A stretch of 64,000 nucleotides of DNA from VHCN01 sp964589935. GTDB lineage: Bacteria; Verrucomicrobiota; Verrucomicrobiia; Limisphaerales; VHCN01. The stretch covers positions 75,554 through 139,553 of the forward strand of contig CAZPVD010000010.1 in NCBI GenBank assembly GCA_964589935.1, written 5' to 3'. Shown here in pieces: positions 34,548 to 44,344 of this stretch (position 1 is the first letter of the stretch; every line of letters begins with the position of its first letter). The translations under genes and the position numbers were made by a program. The notes under the pieces are model-generated. The model worked only from the letters and a program-made list of their open reading frames with translations, was not told where the DNA came from and ran no database searches.

Positions 34548-34633
34548 CGCGGGCCATTTCGCGGACAGGAAGTTTTCCATTGCCGCAGCGCGCGGTTCCT
34601 CTACGTTTGCGGCGAATTCAACTTGCACCTGCC

Positions 34634-35530
34634 ATGAACACCAATCGTCGCGACTTCATCCGCTCCGCTGGAATCGGTTCGCTGGCCGCGCTCGGTTCCT
34701 CAGGTCTTGCCGCCGAGCCGAAGGCCAAGAAGGCCGCGACGTCGAGCTTCGCCAAAAAATCGCAGTATCACCTCGGCACCGTCACCTACAACCTCGCGCA
34801 GGATTGGGACATCGCGACCATCATCAAGAACTGCACCGAGGCGAAGTTCGAGGGCGTCGAGCTGCGCACCGGCCACAAACACGGCGTCGAGGTGAACCTC
34901 ACCAAAGAGCAGCGCGAGGAAGCGAAGAAGCGCTTCGCCGATTCGCCGGTGCTGCTGTGGAGCCTTGGCAGCGCGTTTGATTATCACACGCCCGATCAAG
35001 CCAAGCTGCGCAAGGACATCGAGGCGACGAAGGAATACATCATCCTTGCGCACGATGTCGGCGCGACCGGCGTAAAGGTGCGCCCGAACGGATTGCCCAA
35101 GGAAGTGCCCGTGGAAAAGACGCTCGAACAAATCGGCAAATCGCTGCGTGAACTCGGCGAGTTTGCCGACGGCTTTGGCCTGCAAATCCGCCTCGAAGTC
35201 CACGGCACTGGCACCGCGCACGTGCCGCACATCAAGACCATCCTCGACCATGCCGACCGCAAAAATGTCGGCGCGTGCTGGAACTCGAACCAGTCCGACC
35301 TCGACGGTGAGGGCTTCGATCACAACTTCAATCTATTAAAGAACAAAATCTTCACCGTTCACCTGCGCGACATTTACCTCGACGAGTATCCCTTCCGCAA
35401 ACTGTTCAACGGGCTGACCGAGTGCGGCTTCAAAGGCTTTACATTTGCCGAGATTCCGCCGAGCACGGACCCGGTGCGCGTGATGAGGTATTTCCGCTCG
35501 CTGTGGCTCGCGTATCAGGGGTTGCTGTAG
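34634..35530 (+). CDS. Tat-exported TIM-barrel sugar isomerase-like protein
   Basis: A 298-residue protein with a twin-arginine signal (NTNRRDFIRSAGIGSLAALG) and a xylose-isomerase-like TIM barrel. Barrel segments include YHLGTVTYNLAQDWD, GVELRTGHKHGVEV, IRLEVHGTGTAHVPHI and GFTFAEIPPSTDPVRVMRYF. Metal ligands are probably Glu in LEVHG and Glu in FAEIPP. The reaction is unknown; such exported proteins are common in PVC sugar metabolism. The ATG at 34634 fits the signal peptide. Confidence 0.82.
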   Translation: MNTNRRDFIRSAGIGSLAALGSSGLAAEPKAKKAATSSFAKKSQYHLGTVTYNLAQDWDIATIIKNCTEAKFEGVELRTGHKHGVEVNLTKEQREEAKKRFADSPVLLWSLGSAFDYHTPDQAKLRKDIEATKEYIILAHDVGATGVKVRPNGLPKEVPVEKTLEQIGKSLRELGEFADGFGLQIRLEVHGTGTAHVPHIKTILDHADRKNVGACWNSNQSDLDGEGFDHNFNLLKNKIFTVHLRDIYLDEYPFRKLFNGLTECGFKGFTFAEIPPSTDPVRVMRYFRSLWLAYQGLL

Positions 35531-35554
35531 CGGCGGCTGCAACCGGCGCCGATT

Positions 35555-36052
35555 TCACAGGCGAACGAGCGTTTCGTTCGTCTGCAAAGTCGCGAGCATC
35601 TCGCGGACGTTCTTCGTCTGCCCCGGCAGCAAGAGATCGGGCGCAATCTCGCACAGCGGCTCCAGCACGAAGCGACGCAAGTGCGCGCGCGGATGCGGCA
35701 GCGTGAGCGTGGTGGAGGCGCGGACTTCGTGGCCGAAGGTGATCAAGTCGAGGTCAAGCGGGCGCGCTTCGTTCAAAACCTTCTTCGGCTGGCGTCCAAA
35801 TTCCTTTTCGAGTGATTGAAGTTTCACGAGCAGCGACTCGGGCGTTTCCTCTGCGCGAGGCTGGAGCGCGACAACGGCGTTAACAAACGGCGGCGAGCCG
35901 GGCGGGCAATCCACCGGCGTGCTCGACCACAGCGACGATTTCAAAAGAGGCGCTGCTGAAAGCGACTGAAGTCGCGCGACCGCGTCGCGGAGAATTTGCG
36001 CCGAGTCGCCGAGATTCGAGCCGAGGGCGATGAAAACGAATTCCGAATTCAT
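35555..36052 (-). CDS. folK: 2-amino-4-hydroxy-6-hydroxymethyldihydropteridine pyrophosphokinase
   Basis: HPPK, 165 residues, which transfers pyrophosphate from ATP to hydroxymethyldihydropterin in folate synthesis. Family motifs are FIALGSNLGDS at the N-terminus, RPLDLDLITFG near residue 105, and LPHPRAHLRRFVLEPLCEIAP after it. The ATG at 36052 overlaps the dapB stop by four bases, so folK is the last gene of the dapF-dapA-dapB-folK group. The other folate gene here, folB, is at 50.5 kb. Confidence 0.92.
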   Translation of the reverse strand: MNSEFVFIALGSNLGDSAQILRDAVARLQSLSAAPLLKSSLWSSTPVDCPPGSPPFVNAVVALQPRAEETPESLLVKLQSLEKEFGRQPKKVLNEARPLDLDLITFGHEVRASTTLTLPHPRAHLRRFVLEPLCEIAPDLLLPGQTKNVREMLATLQTNETLVRL

Positions 36053-36783
36053 CTCAGCCCCAGCACATCCTGCATGTCGTAGAGGCCGGGCTTTTGTTTC
36101 ACGACCCACTGCGCGGCGCGGAGCGCGCCGTTGGCGAAAGTGTCACGGCTGGACGCCTTGTGCGTGAGTTCGACGCGCTCGCCGTTCGCGGCGAAGATGA
36201 CGGTGTGGTCGCCGACCACGTCGCCGCCACGCAGCGCGTGGATGCCGATTTCGCTGCTCGTGCGCTCGCCGGTGATGCCTTTGCGGCCGTGGCGCAGCTC
36301 CTTTTCGAGCTGGACCTTGCGCACGTCGGCGAGGATTTCGAGCAGCGTGGTGGCGGTGCCGCTGGGCGCATCCTTCTTGAGGCGATGGTGCATCTCGATG
36401 ACTTCGAGATCGAAGCCGGGGCCGAGGATTTTCGCGGCCATGCGCGTGAGCCAGAAAAGCGTGTTCACGCCGGTCGAGTAGTTCGAGGCCCACACCATCG
36501 GGATTTTCGCGGCGCACGCGCGGATGGCGGCTTTTTCGTCGTCATTGTGGCCGGTGGTGCCGATGACGAGCGCCTTGCCGTGGTCCGCGCAGATGTGCGC
36601 GAAGGGCAGCGTGGCGTTGTGAGAGCTGAAGTCCACGACCACGTCGGCGCCCGCGATGTGGCTCGCGAGATGATCGCCGAGGTCGAGCTGAGCGATGACC
36701 TTGAGGCCGGGATGATTCGCCGCGCACGCGACGAGCGTCTGGCCCATGCGGCCCTTTGAACCGGTGATGATGACTTTTGTCAT
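36049..36783 (-). CDS. dapB: 4-hydroxy-tetrahydrodipicolinate reductase
   Basis: DapB, 244 residues, which reduces hydroxytetrahydrodipicolinate with NAD(P)H in lysine and diaminopimelate synthesis. The nucleotide-binding VIITGSKGRMGQTL opens the protein; VVDFSSHNATL and VIGTTGHND follow, and the catalytic segment is EMHHRLKKDAPSGTA. The start at 36783 gives the standard N-terminus. The 74-base gap to dapA holds two copies of attcaggagtc but no obvious promoter. Confidence 0.94.
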   Translation of the reverse strand: MTKVIITGSKGRMGQTLVACAANHPGLKVIAQLDLGDHLASHIAGADVVVDFSSHNATLPFAHICADHGKALVIGTTGHNDDEKAAIRACAAKIPMVWASNYSTGVNTLFWLTRMAAKILGPGFDLEVIEMHHRLKKDAPSGTATTLLEILADVRKVQLEKELRHGRKGITGERTSSEIGIHALRGGDVVGDHTVIFAANGERVELTHKASSRDTFANGALRAAQWVVKQKPGLYDMQDVLGLR

Positions 36784-36857
36784 AGAATTCAGGAGTCGGG
36801 ATTCAGGAGTCAGAATCAGCAAATCCACCAAGTTCCGATTTCTGACTTCCGAGTTCC

Positions 36858-37739
36858 CTATTTCAGCACACCGCACGCCTTCATCGTGGCCTTGAGCGTC
36901 TCGTGATTCTTCGCGCTCATCGGCACGAGCGGGAGGCGGTATTCCTCCTCGATCACGTCGAGCATCGCGAGCGCGGCCTTCACGGGGATCGGGTTCGTCT
37001 CGATGAACAAATCCTTGAAGAACGGGTAAAATTTCGCGTGCAGCTTCTGCGCGACGGCGGGCTTGCCCATCGCGAAGGCGCGAACCATGTGGCTGACTTC
37101 CTTCGGAATCACGTTCGAGGCGACGCTGATGACGCCGTCCGCGCCGACGCTCATGAAGGGCAGCGTGAGGGAATCATCGCCGCACTGGATGACAAACTTC
37201 GGGCCGAGTGTGGCGCGAAGCTGGCTCACACGGTCGCACGAACCGCCCGCCTCCTTGATGCCGACAATGTTCGGGCACTCGGCGGCGAGACGTTTCACGG
37301 TGTCCACGCCGATCTCGATGCCGCAGCGGCCGGGGATGCTGTAGAGCACGAGCGGCAGCTTCGTCTCTCGCGCGATGGCGCGGAAGTGCTGGAACAACCC
37401 CTCCTGCGTGGGCTTGTTGTAATACGGCGCGACTTGCAGCGAGCCGTCCGCGCCGACATCCTCGGCAGCCTTCGTGAGGTAAATCGCCTCGCTCGTGGAG
37501 TTGCCGCCCGTGCCGGCGAGCACCTTCACCTTGCCGGCGGCGAATTTCACCGTCAGCTCAATGACGCGGATGTGCTCGTCGTAATCGAGCGTGGGTGATT
37601 CGCCCGTGGTGCCGACGGGCACGAGGCCGTCCACGCCGCCCCTGATCTGTGCCTTGATGAGGCGTTCGAGCGCGGGCTCGTCGAGCTGGCCGCCCTTTTT
37701 GAAGGGCGTGACAATGGCGGTGTAAGTTCCGGTGAACAT
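36858..37739 (-). CDS. dapA: 4-hydroxy-tetrahydrodipicolinate synthase
   Basis: DapA, 293 residues, which condenses pyruvate with aspartate semialdehyde. The Schiff-base lysine is Lys162 in VGIKEAGG; Tyr133 (VLYSIPGR) and the VPVGTTGESPTL loop complete the active site. The gene sits between dapF (45 bases upstream) and dapB, as part of a diaminopimelate operon. Confidence 0.96.
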   Translation of the reverse strand: MFTGTYTAIVTPFKKGGQLDEPALERLIKAQIRGGVDGLVPVGTTGESPTLDYDEHIRVIELTVKFAAGKVKVLAGTGGNSTSEAIYLTKAAEDVGADGSLQVAPYYNKPTQEGLFQHFRAIARETKLPLVLYSIPGRCGIEIGVDTVKRLAAECPNIVGIKEAGGSCDRVSQLRATLGPKFVIQCGDDSLTLPFMSVGADGVISVASNVIPKEVSHMVRAFAMGKPAVAQKLHAKFYPFFKDLFIETNPIPVKAALAMLDVIEEEYRLPLVPMSAKNHETLKATMKACGVLK

Positions 37740-37784
37740 GCGTTCAACAAATGGGCGCGAAGCCTAGCAGGCGCGCGCGCGAAC

Positions 37785-38594
37785 TCAAAGCTGGATTTTC
37801 CCGTCGAACACAAAGTCCGCCGGGCCGGTCAGCCGCACGTCGGTGAACGCGCCGTTCTCCTCGCGAAAACTCACTTCGAGCGTGTCGCCGCCCTGCACCT
37901 GCACCTTGACTGGTGAACGAAAGCCCTGCACGCGCGACGCGATCATCGCCGACGCGCTCACGCCGGTGCCGCACGCGAGCGTCTCGCCCTCGACGCCGCG
38001 TTCGTAAGTGCGCACGCGGATGTGATTCGGCCCGAGCGCCTGCACGAAGTTCACGTTCGTGCCGCGCGGCGCGAAGTGTTTGTGAAAGCGAATCTCGTTG
38101 CCGAGCGATTGCACCATCGCCTTGTCCGCGTCCGGCACGAACAGCACGGCGTGCGGCACGCCCGTGTTCAGCGAATGTATCGTCTGCGCGCCGGTGGAAA
38201 GCGGAACCGATTCGTTCAACTTCAAGCTGTGCGGCGCGGTGAGGTTCACCGTCACGCGCTCGCCGTTGAAACTTGCGGAAATGATCCCCGCCGCCGTCTC
38301 GAACGTAAGGTCGCGCGTCGCGCCCGTGAGCCGCTGGATGTAGCGGGCGAAGCACCGCGCGCCGTTGCCGCACATCTCCGCGTGGCTGCCGTCGCTGTTG
38401 TAAAAATCCCACGCCCAGTCGGCCTTGCCCGACGCGCACGGGATGAGCAGCATGAGGCCGTCCGCACCGACGCCGCGCTGGCGGTGGCAGAGCCGCGCGA
38501 CCTGCTCGCGCGTGAGGCGGATGTTGCCGGCGCGATTGTCCACGAGCACGAAGTCGTTCCCCGCGCCGTTCATCTTGGTGAACTCAAGCGTCAT
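37785..38594 (-). CDS. dapF: Diaminopimelate epimerase
   Basis: DapF, 269 residues, which converts LL- to meso-diaminopimelate through a two-cysteine mechanism. The two catalytic cysteines are Cys75 in EMCGNGARC and Cys208 in LACGTGVSAS. The N-terminus FTKMNGAGNDFVLVDN is typical. It is the first gene of the dapF-dapA-dapB-folK run. Confidence 0.95.
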   Translation of the reverse strand: MTLEFTKMNGAGNDFVLVDNRAGNIRLTREQVARLCHRQRGVGADGLMLLIPCASGKADWAWDFYNSDGSHAEMCGNGARCFARYIQRLTGATRDLTFETAAGIISASFNGERVTVNLTAPHSLKLNESVPLSTGAQTIHSLNTGVPHAVLFVPDADKAMVQSLGNEIRFHKHFAPRGTNVNFVQALGPNHIRVRTYERGVEGETLACGTGVSASAMIASRVQGFRSPVKVQVQGGDTLEVSFREENGAFTDVRLTGPADFVFDGKIQL

Positions 38595-38701
38595 AAAGGC
38601 GTGAACGTAGCAGAGGCTGGCGAAGGTTCAAGCCGGTCTTATGGCGGGAAATTGTTTCCGAACGAAAATTCGGGAGGCACCCGACGCAGCGAAGTTTTAC
38701 G

Positions 38702-40198
38702 CTACGCCAGAATCTCAGTGATGACGTTGCCGTGGTCCACTTCAAGCCGCTTGCGGCCGGGAACTTCAAGCCGGCGCAGATCAAGGCCGAGCAGGCGCAG
38801 CGTCGTCGCGTGCAGGTCGGTGACATAATGGCCTTCGCCGAGCGCGTGGTAGCCGAGTTCGTCCGTCGCGCCGTGGACGACTCCGCGCCGGATGCCCGCG
38901 CCCGCAAACCACACCGTGAAGCCGTGCGGATGATGGTCGCGTCCGTCCTTGCCACCGCCGCGCTGTTCGAGTCCCGGCGTGCGGCCGAACTCGGTGCAAA
39001 AGACCACCGTCACTTCTTCCATCAAGCCGCGTTGTTTCAGGTCGCGCAGCAAGCCCGCGACCGGCAGGTCCACGCTCACGCACATCTTCGCGTGGTTTTC
39101 CTTGAGCTTCTGGTGCGAGTCCCAAGTGCCGTAGTTTGATGGATAGACTTGCACGAAGCGCACGCCGCGTTCGACAAGCCGCCGCGCCGCGAGCAGGCGC
39201 TGGCCGGCGACCTTCGTCGCGTCGTTGTCGAGGCCGTAGAGCTTTTGCGTCGCCGCATCCTCCGGCTTGAAGTCGAGCGCCTCCGGCACCGCGGCCTGCA
39301 TGCGGAACGCGAGTTCGTAGGCACGGATTCGCGCGCGCAACGCGGCGTCCTGCGGATACTCCACCGCCGAGAGTTGGTTCAATTTGCCGATGAACTCGAA
39401 CTCGTTCCGCTGCTCCTCCTCAGACTTGTCCGCCGGGCGCTGGCCGAACGGCAGCGGATTCTTCGGGTCGAGCGCGAGCGGCACGCCAGCGTGCTGCGGG
39501 CCGAGGTAGAGCGAGTCAATCGAGAAGCGCGTCGTCGAGTTGGTCGGCCCGCCGAGCACGATGAACTTGGGCAGGTTCTCATTCAACGTGCCGAGGCCGT
39601 AATGCACCCACGCGCCGACGCTCGGCTGCTGCTCGTCGAGCCTGTGGCGGCCGGTGTGGATTTGGTTCTCAGCGAAGTGGTCGTTGTCCGTCGTCCACAT
39701 GTTGCGCACGAATGCGATGTCGTCCGCGCACGACGCGAGCTGCGGCCACCAGTCGGTGATTTCCACGCCGGACTGCCCGTGCGCTTTGAAGCCGACCTGC
39801 ATCGGGTAAATGATGGGATACACGTCGCGCACGTTGACCTCCTGCGCGGGCACCGAGCGGAAGCGCTTGTGATGCAGCGGCGACTTGAGCGGGTTTTCGA
39901 GCGACGTTTTATCGAACGTGAGCCCGGCGAATTTGTTCAACGCGGGCTTCGGGTCGAACGTCTCCACGTGGCTGTAACCGCCCGAAAGGAAAATCCAGAT
40001 GACCGACTTGGCTTTCGGCGTGAAGTGCGGCCGTCCGTCGGGCAACGTCGAAATTCCCGCCGTCTTCGGCGACGCCGCGCGCGCGATGCCATCCTCGAAC
40101 AGCATCGAGCCGAGCGCCATGCCGGTGAATCCCAAGCCGAGGTCGGCGAGGAACTGCCGTCGCGCAACGCGCCTACATGGAAAGGCCGGATAATTCAT
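38702..40198 (-). CDS. DUF1501 family Tat-exported protein
   Basis: A 498-residue DUF1501 protein with a twin-arginine signal (CRRVARRQFLADLGLGFTGM). It shows FLSGGYSHVETFDPKPALN, GHYVTDLHATTL and the family box FCTEFGRTPGLEQRGGGKDGRDHHPHGF (shown in part), which probably binds metal. It is the downstream partner of the DUF1549/1553 cytochrome gene, 16 bases away; this gene pair is very common in Planctomycetes and Verrucomicrobia and its biochemical role is not settled. The ATG at 40198 is preferred to a TTG at 40231 that would overlap the upstream gene. Confidence 0.88.
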   Translation of the reverse strand: MNYPAFPCRRVARRQFLADLGLGFTGMALGSMLFEDGIARAASPKTAGISTLPDGRPHFTPKAKSVIWIFLSGGYSHVETFDPKPALNKFAGLTFDKTSLENPLKSPLHHKRFRSVPAQEVNVRDVYPIIYPMQVGFKAHGQSGVEITDWWPQLASCADDIAFVRNMWTTDNDHFAENQIHTGRHRLDEQQPSVGAWVHYGLGTLNENLPKFIVLGGPTNSTTRFSIDSLYLGPQHAGVPLALDPKNPLPFGQRPADKSEEEQRNEFEFIGKLNQLSAVEYPQDAALRARIRAYELAFRMQAAVPEALDFKPEDAATQKLYGLDNDATKVAGQRLLAARRLVERGVRFVQVYPSNYGTWDSHQKLKENHAKMCVSVDLPVAGLLRDLKQRGLMEEVTVVFCTEFGRTPGLEQRGGGKDGRDHHPHGFTVWFAGAGIRRGVVHGATDELGYHALGEGHYVTDLHATTLRLLGLDLRRLEVPGRKRLEVDHGNVITEILA

Positions 40199-40214
40199 GA
40201 TCGGCAAAATCGTA

Positions 40215-42950
40215 TCATCTGACGGTGACAAAGTCGTTATGGTTCAACAGCGACTTCACCAAACTTGCGCGGGCGCGTGCTGATGCATCGGACGCGGGCG
40301 CACCGGCCTTTGCCGCGGCTTCCTTGCCGCGATATAACTCGGCCTGCTTTGCAAGAAAGGATTCGCTTTCCGCCAGTTCATTCGCCGATGGACGGCGCGA
40401 GAGGATTTCCTCAAACGCCGCCGTGATGAAGGCAGACGATTGTTCCTGCTCCGACTCGGACAGCGACGCGGTGAGTCGCGGAACAAGCGCGGCCGCGGTG
40501 TCGGCGACGAGCTTGCTGTTCGTAAGCGCGAGCGCCTGCTGCGGCACGATGCTGCGCGTGCGGCGATAGCACTCGGCGGGACTCGGCGCGTCGAAAAGCT
40601 TGGTGAACTCGCCGCTGCCGCCGTCCTCGGGATAACACGCAAAGTAAAGGCTGCGACGGTTCGACGTTGGCATATCTTTGTTCTCCAGTTCCTGTTCGCC
40701 CATTTTTGAATCCAGCAGGCCAGCGAGGTGCAACATGCTGTCGCGAATGACTTCCGTCTCCATGCGGCCGGTGTTCATGCGCCAAAGGAATTTGTCGTCG
40801 GAGTCTGTTACGGAATCGTGATGCGTGCTGCGCGATGCATCAGAGGCCGACGCCCGCCGATACGCCTCGCTCGTCACGATGAGCCGGTGCAGGTGCTTCA
40901 TGCTCCAGCCGGACTCGATGAACTCCGCCGCGAGCCAGTCGAGCAGATCCGGTTGCGTGGGGCGCGCCCCGCTGCGGCCAAAGTTGTCCACCGTGCGCAC
41001 GAGCGGCTCGTTGAAGTGCCAGCCCCAGATGTGATTCACCGCCACACGCGCCGTGAGCGGGTTGTCGCGCGAGGCAATCCACTTCGCCAGCGCGGTGCGC
41101 CGTCCAGTGCTCGTCGCAGGATAACTCGGGGAAAACGCCGTGTAATCCGTGCCGTCCTTCGCGAGCGCGGCCTCGGCGTCGGTCACAACTTTCTTCGCGG
41201 CGGTGAGCGCGGTGTCCGCTTTTTTCTCCGTGGCCTTGGCGGCTTCCTTTGCCTTGTCGTCCTTCGCGGAGTCGGTCTGCTTCTTTGCCGCGTCCAAGTC
41301 CGCCTCGGGCTTGATCAGCTTCTCCTTCGCGATGGCGAGATTGAACTGCCGCTCCGCCTTGCTCGCCGCGCGGCAGAGTGCGTTCGTGTCGCCGCCCGTG
41401 CCGAGGAAGCGCGCCTTGTCCGCCGCGATGCGCGCGAGCACGGACTCGCGCTCCGCCTCGGCGACAGCGAGCCGCGCGGCGTTCACGGGCGAGTTCGTCT
41501 TTGACAAAGTTTCCTTCGCAGCGGCCACGGCCTTCTCCACGCGCTCGATCTCCGCGTCTTGGAAGAACTGCTTCAGCCCCGGATACGCAACGGATGGCGG
41601 CAGCGCGACGGGTTCGACTTTCACCGTATCACCGTGCAGAAACGCAATCGCCATCGGTGTTGCCGGCGCGCGGTTCGTCTGCCGGTTGCGCTCGTCGCCG
41701 CCGGTGTAGAACCACGTCTTCGCGTCGAGGTTCTTGTCGAACACGCGCACCGCGCCAAGTCGCTGCACCTTGCGAAGCGTGCTGTAGTTGTAGTCCTGAA
41801 ACGCGCCGGGGTCTGCCTCGCCGGGCCAGCGGTCCTGGCGCACATAGAGCGGCTCGAAGAACGCGCGGAAGTTGAAGTAATCCTCCTGCGTGATGGGATC
41901 GTATTTGTGGTCGTGGCAATGCGCGCATTGGAGGGTGAGGCCGAGGAACGCGCGGCCCGTGTGCTCGACCTGGTCGCGCATCCACTGGTTCGGGTTGAGC
42001 GCATACCAGTTGCGGACGATGAAGCCCGTTGCGACGGCTGAATCGTCGTTTGCTGGATCGAGTTCGTCCGCGGCGAGCATTTCCATGAGCATCCGGTCGT
42101 AGCCCTTGTCGGTGTTGATCGAGCGCACGATCCAGTCGCGCCACCGCCAGATTTGCGGCGCGGAGTTCCACACGTCGGGCACCTGACGGCGGCCGAACCA
42201 GTCGCTGTAACGCCACACGTCCATCCAGTGCCGCGCCCAGCGCTCGCCGTATTCGGGCGAATTCAGCAAACGGTCAACGGCGCGCTCGTAGGCTTCCGGC
42301 GAAGTGTCCGCGAGGAACTCATGCAGCTCCACGCGCGTCGGCGGCAGCCCGATGAGGTCGAGATAAACGCGACGCAACAACAGGCCGCGATCCGCCGGCG
42401 GCAGCGGCGTGAGCTTCTCACGGGCCAGCGCGGCGTTGATGAAGGCGTCCACCGGATTTCGAATCGCGAGTTTTGAATTGCGAATGTTTGGGACGGCCGG
42501 CCTCACGATGGGCTTGAACGCCCAGTGCTCGCGCGGATCGCCCTCCGGCTTCTCGTCGGACGGCGACTTCGCGCCCTGCGCAATCCACGCGCGGAGCAGC
42601 GCGATTTGCTCCGGCTTCAACGCGTCACCATCCCGCGGCATGCGCTCGGATGAGTCCGTGCTGGCCACGCGCGCGAGCAGTTTGCTTTTGTCCGGATCGC
42701 GGAGGTTGAGCACCGGGCCGTCCTTCCCGCCTTTGCGCGCGTTCGCGCCGGTGTCGAGGCGGAGGCCGGCCTTTTGCTTCAACGCGCCGTGGCAGGAGTA
42801 GCAGCGCGTGGACAGGAGCGGCTTGATTTGTTTCGCGTAGTCCACGCGCTCGCCGGCGTGCGCGCTGCCGCCAAGAAGCGCGGCGAAGCAAAGCGCAGCC
42901 CCGCGCCACGCGGGCGATGAAAGAGGCGACTTGTCCGGTTGTGCGCGCAC
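40215..42950 (-). CDS. Planctomycete-type cytochrome (PSCyt1) DUF1549/DUF1553 protein
   Basis: An exported protein of about 911 residues. A signal peptide (about 15-33) is followed by a haem-binding CYSCH motif (residues 50-54) in the PSCyt1 domain, then DUF1549 (about 160-370, with NSPEYGERWARHWMDVWRYSD and a second CAHCHDHKYDPI) and DUF1553 (about 620-880, with DNPLTARVAVNHIWGWHFNEPLV). A charged alanine-rich coiled coil of roughly 150 residues (DAEIERVEKAVAAAKETL ... AKKVVTDAEAALAK) lies between them. The start is uncertain: GTG at 42950 or TTG at 42977. It is co-transcribed with the DUF1501 gene. Confidence 0.9.
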   Translation of the reverse strand: MRAQPDKSPLSSPAWRGAALCFAALLGGSAHAGERVDYAKQIKPLLSTRCYSCHGALKQKAGLRLDTGANARKGGKDGPVLNLRDPDKSKLLARVASTDSSERMPRDGDALKPEQIALLRAWIAQGAKSPSDEKPEGDPREHWAFKPIVRPAVPNIRNSKLAIRNPVDAFINAALAREKLTPLPPADRGLLLRRVYLDLIGLPPTRVELHEFLADTSPEAYERAVDRLLNSPEYGERWARHWMDVWRYSDWFGRRQVPDVWNSAPQIWRWRDWIVRSINTDKGYDRMLMEMLAADELDPANDDSAVATGFIVRNWYALNPNQWMRDQVEHTGRAFLGLTLQCAHCHDHKYDPITQEDYFNFRAFFEPLYVRQDRWPGEADPGAFQDYNYSTLRKVQRLGAVRVFDKNLDAKTWFYTGGDERNRQTNRAPATPMAIAFLHGDTVKVEPVALPPSVAYPGLKQFFQDAEIERVEKAVAAAKETLSKTNSPVNAARLAVAEAERESVLARIAADKARFLGTGGDTNALCRAASKAERQFNLAIAKEKLIKPEADLDAAKKQTDSAKDDKAKEAAKATEKKADTALTAAKKVVTDAEAALAKDGTDYTAFSPSYPATSTGRRTALAKWIASRDNPLTARVAVNHIWGWHFNEPLVRTVDNFGRSGARPTQPDLLDWLAAEFIESGWSMKHLHRLIVTSEAYRRASASDASRSTHHDSVTDSDDKFLWRMNTGRMETEVIRDSMLHLAGLLDSKMGEQELENKDMPTSNRRSLYFACYPEDGGSGEFTKLFDAPSPAECYRRTRSIVPQQALALTNSKLVADTAAALVPRLTASLSESEQEQSSAFITAAFEEILSRRPSANELAESESFLAKQAELYRGKEAAAKAGAPASDASARARASLVKSLLNHNDFVTVR

Positions 42951-43015
42951 AGGCTGGGTATGCTGAAGATGAAGCAACTCGCAGCGCTGTCAAGCGGCGG
43001 CTCAACGGCGCGTGT

Positions 43016-44158
43016 TCAGCGTTCCGTCTCGACCTTGCGGCTGGCCAGCACGCGGCTCGTGGGCACGTAGTTCGCGATGAATTCGCGGCGGAATTCCGCA
43101 AACGTCTCCCCCGCGAGGTGCGCGCGCATGTCGGCCATCAGCTTCAAAAACATGTGGCTGTTGTGGATGCTCACGAGCCTCAGGCCGAGGATTTCATTTA
43201 CGTTCAGCAGGTGCCGCACGTAGGCGCGAGAAAAGTTTTTGCACGCGAAGCACTCGCAGCCCTGCTCCATCGGCGCAAAGTCCGCCTTCACCGCACCGCC
43301 CTTGATGCTGAAGGTGCCGCGCCGGGTGAACGCCGTGCCGTTGCGCGCCACGCGCGTCGGCAGCACGCAGTCAAACATGTCAATGCCGCGCGCGACCAGC
43401 TCGACGAGCTGCGCGGGCGTGCCCACGCCCATCACGTAGCGCGCCTTGTCCGCAGGCAGGAACGGCTCGGCCAGCTCGACGGCGCGGAACATCTCGTGCT
43501 CCGGCTCACCCACGCTCACGCCGCCAATGGCGTAGCCGTCGAGATTCAGCGCGGTGATCGCCTTCGCGCAGTGCTCGCGCAGCTCCGCGTCGCTGCCGCC
43601 CTGCACGATGCCGAAAACGTTCTGCCCGTCGGCGCGCGGTTGTTCGCGGCATTCCTTCGCCCAGCGGATGGTGCGCTCGACGGCGAGTTTTTGTTCCTTC
43701 GCCGGCGCTTCGTGCGGCGGGCATTCATCAAACGTCATCGCGATGTCCGAGCCGAGCACGCGCTGGATTTCCATGCTTTCCTTCGGGCCGAGAAAAAGCG
43801 GCGAGCCGTCAATGTGCGAACGAAATTCGACGCCGTGTTCCTTCACCTTCCGAATTTTCGCCAGGCTAAAAACTTGAAAGCCTCCGCTGTCCGTGAGAAT
43901 CGGGAGCGGCCAGTTCATGAATTTGTGCAGCCCGCCCGCGGCGCGGATGATGTCGAGGCCGGGCCGCAAATTCAGATGATACGTGTTGCCGAGGATGATT
44001 TGCGTGCCCATCTCGCGCAGCTCGCGCGGGTCGAGCGCCTTCACGCTGGCCTGCGTGCCGACGGGCATGAAGACGGGCGTGTCCACGACGCCGTGCGCGG
44101 TGCGCAGCCGGCCGAGGCGGGCCTTCGTGTGTGAGTCGGTGCGAAGCAAATCGAACAC
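43016..44158 (-). CDS. tgt: tRNA-guanine transglycosylase
   Basis: Queuine tRNA-ribosyltransferase, 380 residues, which exchanges guanine for preQ1 in the wobble position of certain tRNAs. The active-site segment is ILTDSGGFQVFSL, the nucleophilic aspartate lies in GIDMFDCVLPTR, and the zinc ligands are in CECFACKNFSRAYVRHL with a final His. The longer frame begins at 44263, but homologues start near FDLLRTD, so I chose the GTG at 44158. It is divergent from the MFS gene. Confidence 0.94.
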   Translation of the reverse strand: MFDLLRTDSHTKARLGRLRTAHGVVDTPVFMPVGTQASVKALDPRELREMGTQIILGNTYHLNLRPGLDIIRAAGGLHKFMNWPLPILTDSGGFQVFSLAKIRKVKEHGVEFRSHIDGSPLFLGPKESMEIQRVLGSDIAMTFDECPPHEAPAKEQKLAVERTIRWAKECREQPRADGQNVFGIVQGGSDAELREHCAKAITALNLDGYAIGGVSVGEPEHEMFRAVELAEPFLPADKARYVMGVGTPAQLVELVARGIDMFDCVLPTRVARNGTAFTRRGTFSIKGGAVKADFAPMEQGCECFACKNFSRAYVRHLLNVNEILGLRLVSIHNSHMFLKLMADMRAHLAGETFAEFRREFIANYVPTSRVLASRKVETER

Positions 44159-44344
44159 GCGCGGATTGAGCCACGAACACCGCGACGCGGAAAGCGGGAA
44201 GTGCGGGCAATGCGGAATGCGCGGCGGCCAAAATGGATTTGCGCGCGATTGAGATTCTTCCAAAGCCTACGGGTCGAAGCCTCGCGCCCGAAAAAGAAGT
44301 GCGCTCGCCGTTGCGCTCGGATAACGTCGCGGCACCACCAGCAC

